The translations under genes and the position numbers were made by a program. Under the pieces are notes generated by a model. That model was not told the DNA's origin. It ran no database searches and was given only the letters and a program-made list of their open reading frames with translations. This document shows, one piece after another, positions 44,061 through 50,483 of a DNA stretch of 64,000 nucleotides. Source of the DNA: Microcosmobacter mediterraneus (GTDB lineage Bacteria > Bacteroidota > Bacteroidia > Flavobacteriales > Flavobacteriaceae); the NCBI RefSeq assembly GCF_031846265.1, contig NZ_JAVRIA010000002.1, forward strand, positions 434,001 through 498,000. Direction: 5' to 3'. Numbering within the stretch: position 1 is the stretch's first letter; each line of letters opens with the position of its first letter.

Positions 44061-44474
44061 TTACTCTACAACAGGTACATTTATAGTTAAATAAACATCT
44101 TCACCACTTTCGTCTACACCTTGCCAAAAATTAAAAACATAGGTTTGATTTGATAATACTATAAAGTCAAAACTTTCTTCTTCTAAATCATTTAGAGTAT
44201 TACAGGGACCATCTAAAAACACATTATTTATTACAGCAACCGTTGTTTCGTTAATAGAAGTAGAGATGAAAAAATCACTAAATTCATAACAATCATCTGG
44301 TCTAAAATAACGCGCTGTAATAGTGTAGGTTTCACCAACCATAAATTCATCAGGTACATCAACACTCTGAATTGGCATAAATTCAGTTACAAAATTAGGT
44401 GGATTACTATCACCATTAATATCACACGATATAATACTGAAACATAGTAATGCTAAAAACAATAGTTTTTTCAT
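44061..44474 (-). CDS. Lipoprotein of the ECF sigma operon
   Basis: A 137-residue lipoprotein: signal peptide and lipobox IISC (C17), then a beta-rich domain with a probable disulfide pair (DDC and GPC). The start was placed at the ATG at 44474 because the signal peptide begins there; the longer frame runs through the promoter element. No family is recognised. Being first in the sigma operon and exported, it could be the sensing or target component. The stop lies 23 bases before the sigma factor. Confidence 0.78.
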   Translation of the reverse strand: MKKLLFLALLCFSIISCDINGDSNPPNFVTEFMPIQSVDVPDEFMVGETYTITARYFRPDDCYEFSDFFISTSINETTVAVINNVFLDGPCNTLNDLEEESFDFIVLSNQTYVFNFWQGVDESGEDVYLTINVPVVE

Positions 44475-44497
44475 TGGGTAAAAATTATAATTTATTA

Positions 44498-44525
44498 ATA
44501 GATGCAAAAAGTATAAAAAGGTTGC
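44498..44525 (-). promoter_or_regulatory. Putative ECF sigma promoter, copy A
   Basis: On the minus strand GCAACC (44525-44520), 14 bases, then GCATCTAT (44505-44498), 23 bases before the lipoprotein start. The AAC core at -35 and the C(A/G)TC core at -10 are usual in ECF promoters. The same element with equal spacing occurs at 45657-45684 on the plus strand. No TAnnTTTG box is present. Autoregulation is inferred. Confidence 0.6.
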
Positions 44526-44536
44526 GTTAAAAAAAT

Positions 44537-44570
44537 AAAAAAATCCTGAAAAATTTTTCAGGATTTTTTT
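44537..44570 (-). terminator. Symmetrical terminator after recA
   Basis: A perfect 17-bp palindrome, half sequence AAAAAAATCCTGAAAAA, so both strands end in a T run. On the minus strand it stands 26 bases after the recA stop. It also insulates the ECF operon from recA read-through. Confidence 0.85.
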
Positions 44571-44595
44571 ATTATTTGATAATCAGCTATTTAAA

Positions 44596-45588
44596 CTAAA
44601 TAGAAGCTCTTACTTTTTCTTCTAATTCGTCCATTAAATCTGGATTTTCTTTGATAAGCGCTTTTACAGCATCTCGGCCTTGTCCTAGTTTAGTATCTGC
44701 ATAGCTAAACCATGAGCCACTCTTTTTTATAATTTCTTGTTCAACAGCAATATCTAAAATTTCACCTACTTTTGAAATACCTTCGCCATACATAATATCA
44801 AATTCTGCTGTTCTAAAAGGAGGTGCTACTTTGTTTTTAACAACTTTAACTCTAGTTTTATTTCCCATAACAGTACTTTCACTGTTTTTTATTTGGGTAG
44901 AACGTCTAATATCTAATCGTACTGAAGCATAAAATTTAAGTGCGTTTCCACCAGTTGTTGTTTCGGGATTTCCAAACATAACTCCAATTTTTTCACGCAA
45001 TTGGTTAATGAAAATCATCGTACAATTAGTTTTACTAATGGATGCTGTTAGTTTTCTTAAGGCTTGAGACATTAAACGTGCATGTAATCCCATCTTAGAG
45101 TCTCCCATCTCGCCTTCAATTTCACTCTTTGGCGTTAAGGCAGCAACAGAATCTATGACTACGATATCAATAGCGCCAGAGCGTACTAAATTATCAGCAA
45201 TTTCTAAAGCCTGTTCACCATGATCAGGTTGAGAGATGATGAGATTGTCAATATCTACACCTAACTTTTCAGCATAAAAGCGGTCAAAAGCATGTTCTGC
45301 ATCAATAAATGCTGCAATACCTCCAGCTTTTTGGGCTTCAGCAATAGCATGCAGTGTTAATGTAGTTTTACCAGAGGATTCAGGCCCATAAATTTCAATA
45401 ACTCGGCCTCTTGGATAACCACCAACTCCTAATGCAATATCTAGACCTAAGGAGCCAGAAGAAATTGCATCAACATCTTCAATAGCAGCATCACTCATTT
45501 TCATGACTGTGCCTTTTCCGTAAGCTTTGTCTAATTTATCTAAAGTAAGCTTTAAAGCTTTTAATTTAGCATCTTTTTCACTACTCAT
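44596..45588 (-). CDS. recA: Recombinase RecA
   Basis: Strand exchange in homologous recombination and coprotease of the SOS response. The 330-residue protein has Walker A GPESSGKTTLT (near 67-77), the ALTPKSEIEGEMGD region (L1) and MIFINQLREKIGVMFGNPE (L2), and a short C-terminal tail. No LexA-like palindrome is visible in its upstream region. It is monocistronic between two terminators and divergent from the small ORFs of 45710-45890. Confidence 0.97.
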   Translation of the reverse strand: MSSEKDAKLKALKLTLDKLDKAYGKGTVMKMSDAAIEDVDAISSGSLGLDIALGVGGYPRGRVIEIYGPESSGKTTLTLHAIAEAQKAGGIAAFIDAEHAFDRFYAEKLGVDIDNLIISQPDHGEQALEIADNLVRSGAIDIVVIDSVAALTPKSEIEGEMGDSKMGLHARLMSQALRKLTASISKTNCTMIFINQLREKIGVMFGNPETTTGGNALKFYASVRLDIRRSTQIKNSESTVMGNKTRVKVVKNKVAPPFRTAEFDIMYGEGISKVGEILDIAVEQEIIKKSGSWFSYADTKLGQGRDAVKALIKENPDLMDELEEKVRASI

Positions 45589-45656
45589 ATATCAATCTTT
45601 TATGTTCAACTGTCTGCTAAAATACTACAACTTTTATGGTTCTACAATTTTGCGAC

Positions 45657-45684
45657 GCAACCTTTTTGCACTTTCTGCATCTAC
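45657..45684 (+). promoter_or_regulatory. Putative ECF sigma promoter, copy B
   Basis: GCAACC (45657-45662), 14 bases, GCATCTAC (45677-45684): same spacing and nearly the same spacer as copy A (TTTTTGCACTTTCT against TTTTTATACTTTTT), and both are preceded by ACGC/AACGC-like bases and followed by TA-rich sequence. It is oriented toward the small lipoprotein gene at 45798. Confidence 0.55.
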
Positions 45685-45709
45685 TAAATAAGAGTTGGGA
45701 ATTCTTGCT

Positions 45710-45793
45710 ATGAAAAAGAACTATTATTACACCCATTTTGTGAAAATATTGCTATTGAATCCCATCTGTAACATTAATATACTACTGAAATAG
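45710..45793 (+). CDS. Possible small ORF (27 residues)
   Basis: Starts ATG AAA AAG 25 bases after the ECF-type element, spacing like that between copy A and the lipoprotein start. The product begins MKKNYYYTHFVKILLLNP and has a weak hydrophobic stretch with one cysteine, but no lipobox. It may be a decayed signal peptide or only a leader. Coding status is doubtful. Confidence 0.25.
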   Translation: MKKNYYYTHFVKILLLNPICNINILLK

Positions 45794-45797
45794 TTAG

Positions 45798-45890
45798 ATG
45801 AGGTTTTTAAGAATATTCATTTTTACAAAAGCATTAGGTGTTACGGTTGCTGTTTTAATAATCAGTAGCTGTAAAGCCGATGGTGGTTAG
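45798..45890 (+). CDS. Micro-lipoprotein of 30 residues
   Basis: The product is a signal peptide and lipobox with almost nothing behind: a basic start (MRFLRIFIFTK), a hydrophobic run ALGVTVAVLII, the lipobox ISSC and then five residues KADGG. It starts four bases after the preceding small frame and ends before a terminator. Such a peptide would be processed to a lipid-bearing hexapeptide. It is a candidate target of the ECF-type element at 45657. Too short to test by family; function unknown. Confidence 0.5.
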   Translation: MRFLRIFIFTKALGVTVAVLIISSCKADGG

Positions 45891-45944
45891 CTCGTTTTTT
45901 GTATTTAAATATTATCTAAATAAATATAAATAACGAGTTAGTCT

Positions 45945-45977
45945 AAAAAAGCACTTTAGTATATAAAGTGCTTTTTT
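45945..45977 (+). terminator. Terminator after the small lipoprotein frame
   Basis: A 14-bp stem (AAAAAAGCACTTTA with TAAAGTGCTTTTTT) around GTATA, followed by T. It supports the view that something on the plus strand is transcribed from before 45945. Confidence 0.8.
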
Positions 45978-46011
45978 TATGAGCGTTACTTAAAAAAATA
46001 AATCAAAATAT

Positions 46012-46019
46012 TACCTTTG
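46012..46019 (+). promoter_or_regulatory. -7 box of trhO
   Basis: TACCTTTG, 55 bases before the ATG at 46075. No clear -33 TTG. Confidence 0.45.
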
Positions 46020-46074
46020 TCTGTTCACAGAATAGCTGTGATAGTATTCGATAACCTTAAATTATTAGTATAGC

Positions 46075-47148
46075 ATGCAACTGTACAATACATTAAGCGC
46101 TGAAGAACGAGCAGAATTAATTAAAAAGGCTGGCAAAGACCGTCTTACATTGTCGTTTTATCAATATGCGCATATTCAAAATCCACAAGAATTTAGAGAC
46201 ACTTTATTTTTAAACTGGAACGCATTAGATGTTCTCGGAAGAATCTATGTAGCAAATGAAGGTATTAATGGTCAGCTATCCTTACCTGCTGAACATTTTG
46301 AAGCCTTTAAAACCTACCTTGACACCATTAATTTTCTTAAAGGCATTAGATTAAATATTGCTATAGAACAAGACAATATGTCTTTCTTAAAACTGAAGAT
46401 TAAAGTTAGAGATAAAATTGTTGCCGATGGTCTTAATGATAATACTTTTGATGTTACTAACAGAGGCATCCATGTTAATGCGGACAAATTCAATTCATTA
46501 ATTGAAGACGACAATACCATTCTTGTAGATATGCGAAATCATTATGAGAGTGAAATAGGGCATTTTAAAAACGCTATTACTCCAGATGTAGATACCTTTA
46601 GGGAATCTTTACCTGTAATAGAAGACGATTTAAAAGAACATAAAGAGGATAAGAACCTCGTAATGTACTGTACTGGCGGAATTCGTTGTGAAAAAGCTAG
46701 TGCCTATTTTAAACATAAAGGGTTTAAAAATGTTTACCAACTAGAAGGAGGTATTATTGAATATACGCGTCAGGTCAATGAAAAAGGCTTAGACAATAAA
46801 TTTATTGGTAAAAACTTTGTATTTGATGATAGACGATCAGAACGTATAAGTGATGATGTTATAGCACAATGTCACCAATGTGGTGCGCCATTTGATACGC
46901 ATACCAATTGTGCTAATGATGCTTGCCATTTATTATTTATTCAATGTAAAGATTGTAAAGAAGAAATGAATAACTGTTGCTCAACCCTTTGCAAAGAAAT
47001 ACATGCTTTACCATTCGAAGAACAAAAAGCGTTACGCAAAGGTCAAGGTAATAGTAATGACATCTTTAAAAAAGGACGAGCAGATCATTTACCATATAAA
47101 AAAGATCTAAGGAATATTTTTGAAGAATCAAAAACCCCAAACATATAA
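46075..47148 (+). CDS. trhO: tRNA uridine(34) hydroxylase TrhO (rhodanese family)
   Basis: Hydroxylates U34 of certain tRNAs with oxygen. The 357-residue protein has the N-terminal UPF0176 domain (to about 120), a rhodanese domain with VDMRNHYESEIGHF and the active cysteine in CTGGIRCEKAS, and a C-terminal Cys-rich part (CHQCGAPFDTHTNC, CKDC, CC) that probably holds zinc. The last feature is normal for longer TrhO forms. A hairpin overlaps its last codons. Confidence 0.92.
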   Translation: MQLYNTLSAEERAELIKKAGKDRLTLSFYQYAHIQNPQEFRDTLFLNWNALDVLGRIYVANEGINGQLSLPAEHFEAFKTYLDTINFLKGIRLNIAIEQDNMSFLKLKIKVRDKIVADGLNDNTFDVTNRGIHVNADKFNSLIEDDNTILVDMRNHYESEIGHFKNAITPDVDTFRESLPVIEDDLKEHKEDKNLVMYCTGGIRCEKASAYFKHKGFKNVYQLEGGIIEYTRQVNEKGLDNKFIGKNFVFDDRRSERISDDVIAQCHQCGAPFDTHTNCANDACHLLFIQCKDCKEEMNNCCSTLCKEIHALPFEEQKALRKGQGNSNDIFKKGRADHLPYKKDLRNIFEESKTPNI

Positions 47149-47163
47149 TTATTTAGGGTTTTT
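47130..47163. terminator. Convergent terminator of trhO and the M23 gene
   Basis: AAAAACCC (47130-47137) pairs with GGGTTTTT (47156-47163); AAA and TTT inside pair past one mismatch. It overlaps the trhO stop codon and lies 13 bases after the stop of the minus-strand M23 gene. Confidence 0.65.
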
Positions 47164-47175
47164 AATTTTCTAGTT

Positions 47176-48567
47176 TTATTCTTTGATCATCTTAACTGTT
47201 CTTGTTAATGCGTTTTCCGTATTTCTTAGCGTTACAAAATATACACCCTTAGAGAGATTAGATGTGTTAATTTGATTTATGGTTTGGTTAGAACCTAAAC
47301 GAGTTAAAACGGTCTTACCTAATACATCAGTAACTTGTATTGAATTAATAGTAATATTTGAGTTTATTCGTAAAACATCATTAAACGGATTTGGGAAAAG
47401 TTGAACAGATTCTAAGGTTTGTTCTTCGATGCTCAATGTACCTAAATTAAATCTATGAGTTATGGTTTCTCCACCGTAAGTAGCTTCCCATTTCCATTCA
47501 CCCTCAATATTAAGAGTATTAAATGTCCAATACCAATATGAAGCACTAAACGTATCAGTAAGGGCAAAATCCCAATCATAAAGCACTGTATTGTTCGGTC
47601 TAACTACTTTTAGATTAATACTTGTTCCAGCTTGTTGATCGCCAAGGTAAATAGCAAAAACAATAGGATCATTAATTCCAAATTGATTGCTTTCATTGGT
47701 CGTTTCTTGGTTTGGGCAAGTATTAAAAACTGGAGGATTACTATGTGTTAGAACAGCATTAATTCTAGGTTCCCAATAAGGTTTTTGACTTTGCCATTTG
47801 GTATTCGCATTTAGCGGATTGCATGGACCTGAATAAGGATCAATGAGATTGGTATAAGTATTATCACTCCAAGTCTCCATATGTAAATGAGGACCAGTAG
47901 AGTAACCAGAACTTCCGACAACGCCAATAACTTCACCATCAGAAACCATTTCTCCAACGGCTTTGGTAGTTACAGACCCATTTTTCATGTGGCCATACCA
48001 AGTCACAGTTCCATCTGCATGCTGAATGTAAACAGCATTCCATGTCAATGTACCAGCAATTGCACAGTTACGATCAAATTCGCCATCATGCTTAAAAATT
48101 ATTTGCCCTGGAGCAGCAGCTTTGATTACCGCCTCATCATTATCCATTTGTCGCCATCCAAAAGGCCAAGTAAATATATCAACGCCAGAATGATTGTAAC
48201 CAGAAGAGAGATCATAACTACGAGTTCCACAATTATAATCTTGAATTTGGTCAGGAAAGTTAGCATTATGGTCAACATAATTAGAGATTCCCCAAACTTT
48301 ATTATAGGTAAAACCATCTGTTTTTTCTACAGGCCAATTAAATAAAACGTTACCTCCACGATTTTCTAGACCAAAAGCTAGCCTATTAGTCGCCTCTAAG
48401 TCTGCCACACTGGCTTGAATGTCTGAAATTATTAATGATCGAGCTTCCTCAGTTAAACAAGGCGATTTTGTTTCATTAAAAATAAACGCTCCACCTTGAG
48501 ACGTAAGATCCTGTGCAATACCAGAATATGTAAAAATTGCAAATAAGAATAAAGTAACTTTTTTCAT
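47176..48567 (-). CDS. T9SS-secreted M23 metallopeptidase
   Basis: A 463-residue peptidoglycan-type endopeptidase. It has a signal peptide (1-18, cleaved near GIA/QDL), a LytM/M23 domain with HSGVDIFTWPFG (first zinc H and D), GHMKNGS and GPHLHMETW (HxH), and a C-terminal type A sorting domain (about 385-463: LFPNPFNDVLRI, VTDVLGKTV, NLSKGVYFVTL). That tail directs export across the outer membrane by the type IX system and is then removed. The start was set at the signal peptide rather than 23 codons upstream. It may lyse other cells or remodel wall. Confidence 0.93.
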   Translation of the reverse strand: MKKVTLFLFAIFTYSGIAQDLTSQGGAFIFNETKSPCLTEEARSLIISDIQASVADLEATNRLAFGLENRGGNVLFNWPVEKTDGFTYNKVWGISNYVDHNANFPDQIQDYNCGTRSYDLSSGYNHSGVDIFTWPFGWRQMDNDEAVIKAAAPGQIIFKHDGEFDRNCAIAGTLTWNAVYIQHADGTVTWYGHMKNGSVTTKAVGEMVSDGEVIGVVGSSGYSTGPHLHMETWSDNTYTNLIDPYSGPCNPLNANTKWQSQKPYWEPRINAVLTHSNPPVFNTCPNQETTNESNQFGINDPIVFAIYLGDQQAGTSINLKVVRPNNTVLYDWDFALTDTFSASYWYWTFNTLNIEGEWKWEATYGGETITHRFNLGTLSIEEQTLESVQLFPNPFNDVLRINSNITINSIQVTDVLGKTVLTRLGSNQTINQINTSNLSKGVYFVTLRNTENALTRTVKMIKE

Positions 48568-48821
48568 GATTGTTGGTTTTTTATTATCATCGATAAAAAC
48601 AAAAAAAGTGAGCATCTTAAGTCTAAGATTCTTCATCTTTATGATTTATCTCTTATAAAAGTACAAAAAGAAACTAATTAAGGTGCTCTAATTCAGTGAC
48701 TTTACTTATATTTTTTGAAATGCAATAGTCGATAAATAATTTTATCTTTAATGCTTAATTAAAATGAACCTAATTTTAGACATGTTATTTTACATTTCTA
48801 AACTAAGATATAGAAAAGACT

Positions 48822-50000
48822 ATGAGTTGTACAAGTTGCGCAACAACTGAAGATGGACAACCTAAAGGATGTAGAAATAATGGCACTTGCGGATCTGATA
48901 GCTGTAATAAACTTACGGTTTTCGATTGGCTCTCTAATATGTCATTACCTTCAGGAGAGAAGAAGTTTTTAGGGATTGAAGTCCGTTTTAAAAACGGCAG
49001 AAAACAGTATTATAAGAATACTGAAAATCTAACACTCAGCATTGGAGATATTGTTGCTACACAAGCAAAATCTGGCCATGATATTGGCATGGTAACACTT
49101 ACTGGAGAATTAGTAAGAATACAAATGCGACGAAAAAAAGTAGAAATAGAAGATTCTGAAAAAGTACTTAAAATCTACAGAAAAGCCTCTCAGAGAGATA
49201 CTGATATTTGGTCTAAATCTAGAGATAGAGAAGAGCCAATGAAGGTTAAAGCTAGGCAGTTTGCCATAGATCTTAATCTAAAAATGAAAATTTCTGATAT
49301 CGAATTTCAGGGCGATGGTAGTAAAGCCACATTTTACTACACAGCAGAGGAGCGTGTAGATTTTAGAGAATTAATTAAAGTGTTTGCAAAAGAATTCAAG
49401 ATTAGAATTGAGATGAAGCAAGTTGGCTTTAGACAAGAAGCTGCGCGTTTAGGAGGAATTGGATCTTGCGGAAGAGAGTTGTGTTGTTCTACCTGGTTAA
49501 CAGATTTTAGATCTGTAAGCACATCTGCTGCGAGATACCAACAACTATCATTAAATCCTTTGAAGTTAGCAGGTCAGTGCGGAAAGTTAAAGTGCTGTCT
49601 AAATTATGAACTAGATGCTTACTTAGATGCTCTAAAAGAATTTCCGAAAACAGATATTAAACTAAAAACTGAAAAAGGAATTGCTGTATGTCAGAAAACA
49701 GATATTTTCAAAGGTATGATGTGGTATGCTTATGAAGGTGAATGGATGAATTGGCATATGATTACCACTAAGCAAGCCAATGAGATTATTAGTGTAAATA
49801 AATCTGGCAAGTCTGTTGCAAGCTTAGAAGAATATACATCAGAATTAACTCTTGAAGAGACTAAAGTAGCATTTGAAAACGTTGTGGGACAAGATAGTTT
49901 AACACGCTTTGATAGTCCAAAACGCAAATCTAAACGTAGAAATAATAGAGGAAAACAAAAACGACACAGAAACCCAAGAAACAATGCTAAAAAAAATTAG
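48822..50000 (+). CDS. ricT: RicT/PSP1 domain iron-sulfur protein
   Basis: A 392-residue protein with an N-terminal cysteine cluster (CTSC, CRNNGTC, C; residues 3-28), a PSP1 domain (about 45-300) with GIGSCGRELCCSTWLTDF and CGKLKCCLNYELD as the second cysteine group, and a strongly basic C-terminal tail (KRKSKRRNNRGKQKRHRNPR), likely to touch RNA. In Bacillus RicT is part of the Y complex that affects RNA maturation; here that role is inferred. Its 3' end overlaps gldH by 17 bases. Confidence 0.9.
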   Translation: MSCTSCATTEDGQPKGCRNNGTCGSDSCNKLTVFDWLSNMSLPSGEKKFLGIEVRFKNGRKQYYKNTENLTLSIGDIVATQAKSGHDIGMVTLTGELVRIQMRRKKVEIEDSEKVLKIYRKASQRDTDIWSKSRDREEPMKVKARQFAIDLNLKMKISDIEFQGDGSKATFYYTAEERVDFRELIKVFAKEFKIRIEMKQVGFRQEAARLGGIGSCGRELCCSTWLTDFRSVSTSAARYQQLSLNPLKLAGQCGKLKCCLNYELDAYLDALKEFPKTDIKLKTEKGIAVCQKTDIFKGMMWYAYEGEWMNWHMITTKQANEIISVNKSGKSVASLEEYTSELTLEETKVAFENVVGQDSLTRFDSPKRKSKRRNNRGKQKRHRNPRNNAKKN

Positions 50001-50475
50001 TGTATTACTACTTATAATAGTAGTGTGTTCTTGCGATTCTAATAGAATTTTTGACGAGTATTATTCTGTTGATGATGCTTGGCATAAAGACTCTATTGTT
50101 TCATTTAATTTTTCCCCAAAAGACACTATTTCAGGTAGAAATTTATTTGTAACCCTTAGAAATAATAGCGATTACAGGTTTAGCAATATATTTTTAATAG
50201 TTGAACTTAATTATCCAAATGGTAAAACAACAACAGACACTTTACAATATAAGATGGCAGAACCTAATGGTAAATTTTTGGGGACTGGATTTAGCGATGT
50301 AAAAGAAAATAAATTGTGGTTTAAAGGCCATAAGACACCTTTTGTTTTTAATGAATCTGGCTCATACACAGTTAGCCTTAAACATGCTATGAGAGAAAAT
50401 GCTGAAGTAAATGGTGTAACAGAATTAAAAGGAATTACAGATGTTGGATTTAGAATAGAAACCTTAGATAAATAG
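49984..50475 (+). CDS. gldH: Gliding motility lipoprotein GldH
   Basis: A 163-residue lipoprotein with a signal helix and lipobox VCSC (C18), then SNRIFDEYYSVDDAWHKDSI as the family opening. GldH is needed for gliding in Flavobacterium johnsoniae. The start is the ATG at 49984, inside the ricT end, because the signal peptide begins there; the longer frame would add basic residues from ricT. pbp1A follows after 8 bases, the arrangement I recall from other gliders. Confidence 0.9.
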   Translation: MLKKISVLLLIIVVCSCDSNRIFDEYYSVDDAWHKDSIVSFNFSPKDTISGRNLFVTLRNNSDYRFSNIFLIVELNYPNGKTTTDTLQYKMAEPNGKFLGTGFSDVKENKLWFKGHKTPFVFNESGSYTVSLKHAMRENAEVNGVTELKGITDVGFRIETLDK

Positions 50476-50483
50476 TATAGATC

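Larger units (their letters stand above)
45589..46074. other. 486-base gap between recA and trhO
   Basis: No gene of normal length. It holds the second ECF-type promoter element (45657-45684), two small frames in series (45710-45793 and 45798-45890), a terminator hairpin (45945-45977) and the trhO -7 box (46012-46019). A second dyad, CTCGTT (45891-45896) with AACGAG (45932-45937), could form a larger stem before the terminator. Confidence 0.6.

Noticed and set aside
46314..46520. Minus-strand frame inside trhO
   Set aside because: Antisense to an intact enzyme with no independent support.
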